Assembly: GCA_920105625.2 (NCBI GenBank) | Contig: OV050030.1 | Coordinates: 159,535,863-159,599,862, forward strand | Direction of reading: 5' to 3' | From: Clusia tigrina | Lineage: Eukaryota > Arthropoda > Insecta > Diptera > Clusiidae | Length of the DNA: 64,000 bases | In this document: positions 23,301 through 35,540 of the stretch, piece by piece | Layout of the letters: each line of letters opens with the position of its first letter | Numbering within the stretch: position 1 is the stretch's first letter | Notes under the pieces: model-generated | The model's input: the letters and a program-made list of their open reading frames with translations, nothing else | What the model was told of the DNA's origin: nothing | Database searches by the model: none | Position numbers and translations under genes: made by a program

Positions 23301-24645
23301 GCTTGTAACTTTTTACAGGAGCGTAATAAAAACTTGAAATTTTGTGACAATAAAGTACTCGAGCCTCTTATCAATTTAAGCTATCGCTCATAGCTATGCT
23401 ACCATTGAGCCCGAAAATAAACAGCATTAAACTTCAAATGGCCCTAAGTTCAGTACGGGGCGTCCTATACCTATCATAAATTGCAACATTCAAATGCTTG
23501 TAACTTTTTACAGGAGCGTAATAAAACCTTGAAATTTTGTGACAATAAAGTGCTCGAGCCTCTTGTCAATTTAAGCTATCGCTCATAGCTATGCTACCCT
23601 TGAGCCCGAAAACAAACACTGATAAAACTTCAAATGGACCTTACTTCTATACGGTGCGTCCTATACCTATCAAAGTTTGCAACACTCAAATGCTTGTACC
23701 TTTTTACAGGAGCGTTATAAAACCTTGAAATTTTGAAGGAAGTACTCGTGCCTCATGTTAATTTAAGCTATCGCTCATAGCTATGCTACCCGAGAGTCCC
23801 AAAACAAACATTGATGAAACTTCAAATGGCCCTAACTTCTATACGGTGCGTCCTATACCTATCATAGTTTGCAACATTCAAATGCTTGTAACTTTTTACA
23901 GGAGTGTAATAAAACCTTGAAATTTTGTGACAATAAAGTACTCGAGCCTCTTGTCAATTTAAGCTATCGCTCATAGCTATGCTACCATTCAGCCCGAAAA
24001 CAAACACAATTAAACTTCAAATGGACCTAAGTTCTGTACGGTGCGTCCTATACCTATCATAGTTTGCAACATTCAAATGCTTGTAACTTTTTACAGGAGT
24101 ATAATAAAACCTTGAAATTTTGTGACAATAAAGTACTCGAGCCTCTTGTCAATTTAAGCTATCGCTCATAGCTATGCTAGCCTTGAGCCCGAAAACAAAC
24201 ACTGATAAAACTTCAAATGACCCTTACTGCTATACGGTGCGTCCTATACCTATCAAAGTTTGCAACACTCAAATGCTTGTACCTTTTTACAGGAGCGTTA
24301 TAAAACCTTGAAATTTTGAAGGAAGTACTCGTGCCTCATGTTAATTTAAGCTATCGCTCATAGCTATGCTACCCGAGAGTCCCAAAACAAACATTGATGA
24401 AACTTCAAATGGCCCTAACTTCTATACGGTGCGTCCTATACCTATCAAAGTTTGCAACACTCAAATGCTTGTACCTTTTTACAGGAGCGTTATAAAACCT
24501 TGAAATTTTGAAGGAAGTACTCGTGCCTCATGTTAATTTAAGCTATCGCTCATAGCTATGCTACCCGAGAGTCCCAAAACAAACATTGATGAAACTTCAA
24601 ATGGCCCTAACTTCTATACGGTGCGTCCTATACCTATCAAAGTTT
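20371..24645 (+). repeat. 3.9-4.3-kb higher-order unit, copy 1
   Basis: Markers here recur 4,266 bp later: aaatttttaaatgg with acggtacgtcc at about 20523 and 24789, and the caatggccc-ending monomer at 22652 and 26918. Compared with copy 2 it holds an extra 384 bp (24241-24624), which is exactly two 192-bp monomers. Without these the unit would be about 3,882 bp, or about 20 monomers. Matching between copies is near-perfect by eye. Confidence 0.82.
24241..24624 (+). repeat. Two near-identical 192-bp monomers (local expansion)
   Basis: gtcctatacctatcaaagtt at 24241 returns at 24433 and 24625. Both monomers share the rare variants gcaacactcaaatgcttgtacc, gcgttataaaacc, gaaggaagtactcg and cctcatgttaattt with the monomer near 23660-23850. 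The pair is absent at the matching place in copy 2 (28528), where the spacing falls from 4,266 to 3,882 bp, a change of exactly 384 bp. Confidence 0.85.
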
Positions 24646-27600
24646 GCTACATTTAAATGCTTGTAACTTTTTACTGGAGCGTCATGAAACCTTGAAATTT
24701 TGTGACAATAAAGTACTCGTGCCTCTTGTCAATTTAAGCTATCGCTCATAGCTATGCTACCCTTGAGTCCCAAAACAAACAATGATAAATTTTTAAATGG
24801 TCCTAATTTCTATACGGTACGTCCTATACCTAGCAAAGTTTGCAACATTCAAATGCTTGTAAATTTTTACAGGAGCGTAATAAAACCATGAAATTTTGTG
24901 ATATTGAAGTACTCGAGCCTCTTGTCAATTTAAGCTATCGCTCATAGCTATGCTACCATTCAGCCCGAAAACAAACACCATTAAACTTCAAATGGCCCTA
25001 AGTTCTATACGGTGCGTCCTATACCTATCATAGTTTGCAACATTCAAATGGTTGTAGCTTTTTACAGGAATGTAATAAAACCTTGAAATTTTGTGACAAT
25101 AAAGTGCTCGAGCCTCTTGTCAATTTAAGCTATCGCTCATAGCTATGCTACCCGAGAGTCCCAAAACAAACATTGATGAAACTTCAAATGGCCCTAACTT
25201 CTATACAGTGCGTCCTATAGCTATCATAGTTTGCAACATTCAAATGCTTGTAACTTTTTACTGGAGCGTCATAAAACCTTCAAATTATGTCACAATAAAG
25301 TACTCGTACCTCTTATCAATTTGAGCTATAGCGCATAGCTATGCTACCCTTGAGTCCCAAATCAAAAACTGATAAAACTTCAAATGGCCCTAACTTCTAT
25401 ACTGTGCATCCTATTCCTATCAAAGCTTGCACCATTCAAATACTTGTAACTTTTTACTGGAGCGTAATAAAATCTTGAAATTTTGTGACAAAGTACTCGA
25501 GCCTCTTATCGATTTAAGCTATAGCCCATAGCTATGCTACCCTTGAGTCCCAAATCAAACACCTTTAATCTTCAAATGGCCCTAAGTTCTATACGGTGAT
25601 CCCTATACCGATCAAAGTTTCCAACAATCAAATGCTTGTAACTTTTTACTGGAGCGTCATAAACCCTTGAAATTATGTCACAATAAAGTACTCGTACCTC
25701 TTATCAATTTAAGCTATCGCTCATAGCTATGCTACCCTTGAGTTCAAAATCAAACAATGATAAAACTTCAAATGGCCCTAACTTCTATACTGTGCATGCT
25801 ATACCTATCAAAGTTTGCAACATTCAAATGCTTGTAACCTTTTACTGGAGCGAAATAAAATCTTGAAATTTTGTGACTCGAGCCTCTTATCGATTTAAGC
25901 TATCGCTCATAGCTATGCTACCCTTGAGTCCCAAATCAAACACCTTTAAACTTCAAATGGCCCTAACTTCTATACGGTGCGTCCTATACCTAGCAAAGTT
26001 TGCAACATTTGAATGCTTCTAACTTTTTACTGGAGCGTAATAAAACCTTGAAATTTTGTGACAATAAAGTACACGTGCCTCTTGTGAATTTAAGCTATCG
26101 CTCATAGCTATGCTAGCCTTGAGCCCGAAAACAAACACTGATAAAACTTCAAATGACCCTTACTGCTATACAGTGCGTCCTATACCTATCAAAGTTTGCA
26201 ACATTTAAATGTTTGTAACTTTTTACTGGAGCGTCATGAAACCTTGAAATTATGTCACAATAAAGTACTCGTACCTCTTATCAATTTAAGCTATCGCTCA
26301 TAGCTATGCTACCCTTGAGTCCAAAATCAAACACTGATAAAACTTCAAATGGCCCTAACTTCTATACTGTGCATGCTTTACCTATTAAAGTTTGCAACAT
26401 TCAAATGCTTGTAACCTTTTACTGGAGCGAAATAAAATCTTGAAATTTTGTGACTCGAGCCTCTTATCGATTTAAGCTATCGCTCATAGCTATGCTACCC
26501 TTGAGTCCCAAATCAAACACCTTTAAACTTCAAATGGCCCAAACTTCTATACAGTGCGTCCTATACCTATCAAAGTTTGCAACATTCAAATACTTGTAAC
26601 TTTTTACTGGATCGTAATAAAATCTTGAAATTTTGTGACAAAGTACTCGAGCCTCTTATCGATTTAAGCTATAGCCCATAGCTATGCTACCCTTGAGTCC
26701 CAAATCAAACCCCTTTAAACTTCAAATGGCCCTAACTTCTATACGTTGCGTCCTATACCTATCAAAATTTGCAACAATCAAATGCTTGTAACTTTTTACT
26801 GGAGCATCATAAACCCTTGAAATTATGTCACAATAAAGTACTCGTACCTCTTATCAATTTAAGCTATCGCGCATAGCTATGCTACCCTTGAGTCCCAAAT
26901 CAAACACTGATAAAACTTCAAATGGCACTAGCTTCTATACTGTGCATCCCATAACTATCAAAGTTTGCAACATTTAAATGCTTGTAGCTTTTTACTGGAG
27001 CGTAATAAAACCTTAAAATTTTGTGAAAATAAAGTACTCGTGCCTCTTGTGAATTTAAGCTATCGCTCATAGCTATGCTATCCTTGAGTCCCAAAACAAA
27101 CATTGATAAAACTTCCAATGGCCCTAACTTCTATACGGTGCTTCCTATACCTATCAAAATTTGCAACATTCAAATGCTTGTAACTTTTTACAGGAGCGTA
27201 ATAAAACCTTGAAATTTTGTGATATTGAAGTACTCGAGCCTCTTGTCAATTTAAGCTATCGCTCATAGCTATGCTACCATTCAACCCGAAAACAAACACC
27301 ATTAAACTTCAAATGGCCCTAAGTTCTGTACGGTGCGTCCTATACCTATCATAGTTTGCAACATTCAAATGCTTGTAACTTTTTACAGGAGTGTAATAAA
27401 ACCTTGAAATTTTGTGTCAATAAAGTACTCGAGCCTCTTGTCAATTTAAGCTATCGCTCATAGCTATGCTAGCCTTGAGCCCGAAAACAAACACTGATAA
27501 AGCTTCAAATGGCCCTTACTTCTATTCGGTGCGTCCTATACCTATCAAAGTTTGCAACATTCAAATGCTTGTAACTTTTTACAGGAGCGTAATAAAAACT

Positions 27601-28527
27601 TGAAATTTTGTGACAATAAAGTACTCGAGCCTCTTATCAATTTAAGCTATCGCTCATAGCTATGCTACCATTGAGCCCGAAAATAAACAGCATTAAACTT
27701 CAAATGGCCCTAAGTTCAGTACGGGGCGTCCTATACCTATCATAAATTGCAACATTCAAATGCTTGTAACTTTTTACAGGAGCGTAATAAAACCTTGAAA
27801 TTTTGTGACAATAAAGTGCTCGAGCCTCTTGTCAATTTAAGCTATCGCTCATAGCTATGCTACCCTTGAGCCCGAAAACAAACACTGATAAAACTTCAAA
27901 TGCACCTTACTTCTATACGGTGCGTCCTATACCTATCAAAGTTTGCAACACTCAAATGCTTGTACCTTTTTACAGGAGCGTTATAAAACCTTGAAATTTT
28001 GAAGAAAGTACTCGTGCCTCATGTTAATTTAAGCTATCGCTCATAGCTATGCTACCCGAGAGTCCCAAAACAAACATTGATGAAACTTCAAATGGCCCTA
28101 ACTTCTATACGGTGCGTCCTATACCTATCATAGTTTGCAACATTCAAATGCTTGTAACTTTTTACAGGAGTGTAATAAAACCTTGAAATTTTGTGACAAT
28201 AAAGTACTCGAGCCTCTTGTCAATTTAAGCTATCGCTCATAGCTATGCTACCATTCAGCCCGAAAACAAACACAATTAAACTTCAAATGGACCTAAGTTC
28301 TGTACGGTGCGTCCTATACCTATCATAGTTTGCAACATTCAAATGCTTGTAACTTTTTACAGGAGTATAATAAAACCTTGAAATTTTGTGACAATAAAGT
28401 ACTCGAGCCTCTTGTCAATTTAAGCTATCGCTCATAGCTATGCTAGCCTTGAGCCCGAAAACAAACACTGATAAAACTTCAAATGACCCTTACTGCTATA
28501 CAGTGCGTCCTATACCTATCAAAGTTT
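24646..28527 (+). repeat. 3.9-kb higher-order unit, copy 2
   Basis: Bounded by the marker gtttgctacatttaaatgc at 24646 and again at 28528, giving a 3,882-bp unit. Its contents follow copy 1 nearly base for base, including the monomer with catcccataactatc (26918-27118 against 22652-22852). Small differences include gaagaaag near 28003 against gaaggaag near 23737. Confidence 0.82.
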
Positions 28528-31500
28528 GCTACATTTAAATGCTTGTAACTTTTTACTGGAGCGTCATGAAACCTTGAAATTTTGTAACAATAAAGTACTC
28601 GTGCCTCTTGTCAATTTAAGCTATCGCTCATAGCTATGCTACCCTTGAGTCCCAAAACAAACAATGATAAATTTTTAAATGGTCCTAATTTATATACGGT
28701 GCATCCTATACCTATCAAAGTTTGCAATATTCAAATGCTTGTAACTTTTTACAGGAGCGTAATAAAAACTTGAAATTTTGTGACAATAAAGTACTCGAGC
28801 CTCTTATCAATTTAAGCTATCGCTCATAGCTATGCTACCATTGAGCCCGAAAATAAACACCTTTAAATTTCAAATGGCCCTAACTTCTATACGGTGCGTC
28901 CTATACCTATCAAAGTTTGCAACATTCAAATGCTTGTAACTTTTTACTGGAGCGTCATAAACCCTTGAAATTATGTCACAATAAAGTAGTCGTGCCTCTT
29001 GAAATTTAGGCTATCGCTCATAGTTTCACTACCCTTGAGTCCCAAATCAAAAACTGATAAAACTTCAAATGGCCCTAACTTCTATACTGTGCATCCTATT
29101 CCTATCAAAGCTTGCTCCATTCAAATACTTGTAACTTTTTACTGGAGCGTAATAAAATCTTGAAATTTTGTGACAAAGTACTCGAGCCTCTTATCGATTT
29201 AAGCTATAGCCCATAGCTATGCTACCCTTGAGTCCCAAATCAAACACCTTTAAACTTCAAATGGCCCTAAGTTCTATACGGTGCGCCCTATACCGATCAA
29301 AGTTTCCAACAATCAAATGCTTGTAACTTTTTACTGGAGGGTCATAAACCCTTGAAATTATGTCACAATAAAGTACTCGTACCTCTTATCAATTTAAGCT
29401 ATCGCTCATAGCTATGCTACCCTTGAGTCCAAAATCAAACACTGATAAAACTTCAAATGGCCCTAACTTCTATACTGTGCATGCTATACCTATCAAAGTT
29501 TGCAACATTCAAATGCTTGTAACCTTTTACTGGAGCGAAATAAAATCTTGAAATTTTGTGACTCGAGCCTCTTATCAATTTAAGCTATCGCTCATAGCTA
29601 TGCTACCCTTGAGTCCCAAATCAAACAACTTTAAACTTCAAATGGCCCTAACTTCTATACGGTGCGCCCTATACTTAGCAAAGTTTGCAACATTTAAATG
29701 CTTCTAACTTTTTACTGGAGCGTAATAAAACCTTGAAATTTTGTGACAATAAAGTACACGTGCCTCTTGTGAATTTAAGCTATCGCTCTAGTTTGCAACA
29801 TTCAAATGCTTGTAACTTTTTACAGGAGCGTTATAAAACCTTGAAATTTTGAAGAAAGTACTCGAGCCTCTTGTTAATTTAAGCTATCGCTCATAGCTAT
29901 GCTACCCGAGTGTCCCAAAATAAACATTGATGAAACTTCAAATGGCCCTAACTTCTATACGGTGCGTCCTATACCTATCATAGTTTGCAACATTCAAATG
30001 CTTGTAACTTTTTACAGGAGTGTAATAAAACCTTGAAATTTTGTGACCATAAAGTACTCGAGCCTCTTGTCAATTTAAGCTATCGCTCATAGCTATGCTA
30101 CCATTCAGCCCGAAAACAAACACAATTAAACTTCAAATGGCCCTAAGTTCTGTACGGTGCGTCCTATACCTATCATAGTTTGCAACATTCAAATGCTTGT
30201 AACTTTTTACAGGAGTGTAATAAAACCTTGAAATTTTGTGACAATAAACTACTCGAGCCTCTTGTCAATTTAAGCTATCGCTCATAGCTATGCTACCATT
30301 GAGTCCCAAATCAAACCCCTTTAAACTTCAAATGGCCCTAACTTCTATACGTTGCGTCCTATACCTATCAAAATTTGCAACAATCAAATGCTTGTAACTT
30401 TTTACTGGAGCATCATAAACCCTTGAAATTATGTCACAATAAAGTACTCGTACCTCTTATCAATTTAAGCTATCGCGCATAGCTATGCTACCCTTGAGTC
30501 CCAAATCAAACACTGATAAAACGTCAAATGGCACTAGCTTCTATACTGTGCATCCCATAACTATCAAAGTTTGCAACATTTAAATGCTTGTAGCTTTTTA
30601 CTGGAGCGTAATAAAACCTTAAAATTTTGTGAAAATAAAGTACTCGTGCCTCTTGTGAATTTAAGCTATCGCTCATAGCTATGCTATCCTTGAGTCCCAA
30701 AACAAACATTGATAAAACTTCCAATGGCCCTAACTTCTATACGGTGCTTCCTATACCTATCAAAATTTGCAACATTCAAATGCTTGTAACTTTTTACAGG
30801 AGCGTAATAAAACCTTGAAATTTTGTGATATTGAAGTACTCGAGCCTCTTGTCAATTTAAGCTATCGCTCATAGCTATGCTACCATTCAACCCGAAAACA
30901 AACACCATTAAACTTCAAATGGCCCTAAGTTCTGTACGGTGCGTCCTATACCTATCATAGTTTGCAACATTCAAATGCTTGTAACTTTTTACAGGAGTGT
31001 AATAAAACCTTGAAATTTTGTGTCAATAAAGTACTCGAGCCTCTTGTCAATTTAAGCTATCGCTCATAGCTATGCTAGCCTTGAGCCCGAAAACAAACAC
31101 TGATAAAGCTTCAAATGGCCCTTACTTCTATACGGTGCGTCCTATACCTATCAAAGTTTGCAACATTCAAATGCTTGTAACTTTTTACAGGAGCGTAATA
31201 AAAACTTGAAATTTTGTGACAATAAAGTACTCGAGCCTCTTATCAATTTAAGCTATCGCTCATAGCTATGCTACCATTGAGCCCGAAAATAAACAGCATT
31301 AAACTTCAAATGGCCCTAAGTTCAGTACGGGGCGTCCTATACCTATCATAAATTGCAACATTCAAATGCTTGTAACTTTTTACAGGAGCGTAATAAAACC
31401 TTGAAATTTTGTGACAATAAAGTGCTCGAGCCTCTTGTCAATTTAAGCTATCGCTCATAGCTATGCTATCCTTGAGCCCGAAAACAAACACTGATAAAAC

Positions 31501-32133
31501 TTCAAATGGACCTTACTTCTATACGGTGCGTCCTATACCTATCAAAGTTTGCAACACTCAAATGCTTGTACCTTTTTACAGGAGCGTTATAAAACCTTGA
31601 AATTTTGAAGAAAGTACTCGTGCCTCATGTTAATTTAAGCTATCGCTCATAGCTATGCTACCCGAGAGTCCCAAAACAAACATTGATGAAACTTCAAATG
31701 GCCCTAACTTCTATACGGTGCGTCCTATACCTATCATAGTTTGCAACATTCAAATGCTTGTAACTTTTTACAGGAGTGTAATAAAACCTTGAAATTTTGT
31801 GACAATAAAGTAGTCGAGCCTCTTGTCAATTTAAGCTATCGCTCATAGCTATGCTACCATTCAGCCCGAAAACAAACACAATTAAACTTCAAATGGCCCT
31901 AAGTTCTGTACGGCGCGTCCTATACCTATCATAGTTTGCAACATTCAAATGCTTGTAACTTTTTACAGGAGTATAATAAAACCTTGAAATTTTGTGACAA
32001 TAAAGTATTCGAGCCTCTTGTCAATTTAAGCTATCGCTCATAGCTATGCTAGCCTTGAGCCCGAAAACAAACACTGATAAAACTTCAAATGACCCTTACT
32101 GCTATACAGTGCGTCCTATACCTATCAAAGTTT
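28528..32133 (+). repeat. Higher-order unit, copy 3 (3,606 bp, rearranged)
   Basis: The same gtttgctac marker bounds it (28528 and 32134). It is shorter than copy 2 and has altered order in 28700-30060, including a monomer truncated at 29788-29789 where cgctc is joined to tagtttgcaac, losing about half a monomer. From about 30060 it follows copy 2 and copy 4 closely. The marker monomer appears at 30524. Confidence 0.78.
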
Positions 32134-34810
32134 GCTACATTTAAATGCTTGTAACTTTTTACTGGAGCGTCATGAAACCTTGAAATTTTGTAACAATAAA
32201 GTACTCGTGCCTCTTGTCAATTTAAGCTATCGCTCATAGCTATGCTACCCTTGAGTCCCAAAACAAACAATGATAAATTTTTAAATGGTCCTAATTTCTA
32301 TACGGTGCATCCTATACCTATCAAAGTTTGCAATATTCAAATGCTTGTAACTTTTTACAGGAGCGTAATAAAAACTTGAAATTTTGTGACAATAAAGTAC
32401 TCGAGCCTCTTATCAATTTAAGCTATCGCTCATAGCTATGCTACCATTGAGCCCGAAAATAAACACCTTTAAACTTCAAATGGCCCTAACTTCTATACGG
32501 TGCGTCCTATACCTATCAAAGTTTGCAACATTGAAATGCTTGTAACTTTTTACTGGAGCCTCATAAACCCTTGAAATTATGTCACAATAAAGTAGTCGTG
32601 CCTCTTGTCAATTTAAGCTATCGCTCATAGCTATGCTACCATTCAGCCCGAAAACAAACACAATTAAACTTCAAATGGCCCTAAGTTCTGTACGGTGCGT
32701 CCTATACCTATCATAGTTTGCAACATTCAAATGCTTGTAACTTTTTACAGGAGTGTAATAAAACCTTGAAATTTTGTGACAATAAACTACTCGAGCCTCT
32801 TGTCAATTTAAGCTATCGCTCATAGCTATGCTACCCTTGAGTCCCAAATCAAACCCCTTTAAACTTCAAATGGCCCTAACTTCTATACGTTGCGTCCTAT
32901 ACCTATCAAAATTTGCAACAATCAAATGCTTGTAACTTTTTACTGGAGCATCATAAACCCTTGAAATTATGTCACAATAAAGTACTCGTACCTCTTATCA
33001 ATTTAAGCTATCGCGCATAGCTATGCTACCCTTGAGTCCCAAATCAAACACTGATAAAACTTCAAATGGCACTAGCTTCTATACTGTGCATCCCATAACT
33101 ATCAAAGTTTGCAACATTTAAATGCTTGTAGCTTTTTACTGGAGCGTAATAAAACCTTAAAATTTTGTGAAAATAAAGTACTCGTGCCTCTTGTGAATTT
33201 AAGCTATCGCTCATAGCTATGCTATCCTTGAGTCCCAAAACAAACATTGATAAAACTTCCAATGGCCCTAACTTCTATACGGTGCTTCCTATACCTATCA
33301 AAATTTGCAACATTCAAATGCTTGTAACTTTTTACAGGAGCGTAATAAAACCTTGAAATTTTGTGATATTGAAGTACTCGAGCCTCTTGTCAATTTAATC
33401 TATCGCTCATAGCTATGCTACCATTCAACCCGAAAACAAACACCATTAAACTTCAAATGGCCCTAAGTTCTGTACGGTGCGTCCTATACCTATCATAGTT
33501 TGCAACATTCAAATGCTTGTAACTTTTTACAGGAGTGTAATAAAACCTTGAAATTTTGTGTCAATAAAGTACTCGAGCCTCTTGTCAATTTAAGCTATCG
33601 CTCATAGCTATGCTAGCCTTGAGCCCGAAATCAAAACACTGATAAAGCTTCAAATGGCCCTTACTTCTATTCGGTGCGTCCTATACCTATCAAAGTTTGC
33701 AACATTCAAATGCTTGTAACTTTTTACAGGAGCGTAATAAAAACTTGAAATTTTGTGACAATAAAGTACTCGAGCCTCTTATCAATTTAAGCTATCGCTC
33801 ATAGCTATGCTACCATTGAGCCCGAAAATAAACAGCATTAAACTTCAAATGGCCCTAAGTTCAGTACGGGGCGTCCTATACCTATCATAAATTGCAACAT
33901 TCAAATGCTTGTAACTTTTTACAGGAGCGTAATAAAACCTTGAAATTTTGTGACAATAAAGTGCTCGAGCCTCTTGTCAATTTAAGATATCGCTCATAGC
34001 TATGCTACCCTTGAGCCCGAAAACAAACACTGATAAAACTTCAAATGGACCTTACTTCTATACGGTGCGTCCTATACCTATCAAAGTTTGCAACACTCAA
34101 ATGCTTGTACCTTTTTACAGGAGCGTTATAAAACCTTGAAATTTTGAAGAAAGTACTCGTGCCTCATGTTAATTTAAGCTATCGCTCATAGCTATGCTAC
34201 CCGAGAGTCCCAAAACAAACATTGATGAAACTTCAAATGGCCCTAACTTCTATACGGTGCGTCCTATACCTATCATAGTTTGCAACATTCAAATGCTTGT
34301 AACTTTTTACAGGAGTGTAATAAAACCTTGAAATTTTGTGACAATAAAGTACTCGAGCCTCTTGTCAATTTAAGCTATCGCTCATAGCTATGCTACCATT
34401 CAGCCCGAAAACAAACACAATTAAACTTCAAATGGCCCTAAGTTCTGTACGGTGCGTCCTATACCTATCATAGTTTGCAACATTCAAATGCTTGTAACTT
34501 TTTACAGGAGTGTAATAAAACCTTGAAATTTTGTGACAATAAACTACTCGAGCCTCTTGTATATTTAAGCTATCGCTCATAGCTATGCTACCCTTGAGTC
34601 CCAAAACAAACAATGATAAATTTTTAAATGGTCCTAATTTCTATACGGTGCGTCCTATACCTATCAAAGTTTGCAATATTCAAATGCTTGTAACTTTTTA
34701 CAGGAGCGTAATAAAAACTTGAAATTTTGTGACAATAAAGTACTCGAGCCTCTTATCAATTTAAGCTATCGCTCATAGCTATGCTACCATTGAGCCCGAA
34801 AATAAACACC
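32134..34810 (+). repeat. Higher-order unit, copy 4 (partial)
   Basis: Sequence from about 32598 repeats 30060 onward at a constant 2,538 bp, about 13 monomers (marker monomer 33062 against 30524). Near 34500-34600 one monomer is lost relative to copy 3, after which 34605-34810 follows 32268-32480. The 33611-33660 stretch carries a small insertion variant, cccgaaatcaaaacac. Confidence 0.78.
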
Positions 34811-35540
34811 TTTAAACTTCAAATGGCCATAACTTCTATACAGTGCGTCTAACACCTATCAAAGTTTGCAACAATCAAATGCTTGTAACTTTTTACTGGA
34901 GCGTCATAAAACCTTAAAATTTTGTGACAATAAAGTACTCGTGCCTCTAATCAATTGAAGCTATCGCGCATAGCTATACTACCCTTGAGTCCCAAGACAA
35001 ACACCGATAAAACTTTAAATTGTCCTAACTTCTATGCGGTGCGTCCTATACCTATCAAAGTTTGCAACAATCAAATGCTTGTAACTTTTTACTGGAGCGT
35101 CATAAACCCTTCAAATTATGTCACAATAAAGTACTCGTACATCTTATCAATTTAAGCTATAGCGCATAGCTATGCTACCCTTGAGTTCCAAATCAAAAAC
35201 TGATAAAACTTCAAATAGCCCTAACTTCTATACTGTGCATCCTATTCCTATCAAAGCTTGCACCATTCAAATACTTGTAACTTTTTACTGGAGCGTAATA
35301 AAATCTTTAAATTTTGTGACAAAGTACTCGAGCCTCTTACCGATTTAAGCTATAGCCCATAGCTATGCTACCCTTGAGTCCCAAATCAAACACCTTTAAA
35401 CTTCAAATGGCCCTAAGTTCTATACGGTGCGCCCTATACCGATCAAAGTTTCCAACAATCAAATGCTTGTAACTTTTTACTGGAGCGTCATAAACCCTTG
35501 AAATTATGTCACCATAAAGTACTCGTACCTCTTATCAATT
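34811..35540 (+). repeat. Transition monomers before the 3,100-bp tandem
   Basis: About four monomers with the markers ctaacacctatcaaag, gcttgcaccattcaaatac, ataccgatcaaagtttccaac and accataaagtactcg. The same series, with cttgcaccattc and ataccgatcaaagtt, recurs near 49390-49640, 53670-53900 and, in part, 58890-60760. It forms the left flank of both occurrences of the 3,100-bp unit. Confidence 0.7.
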
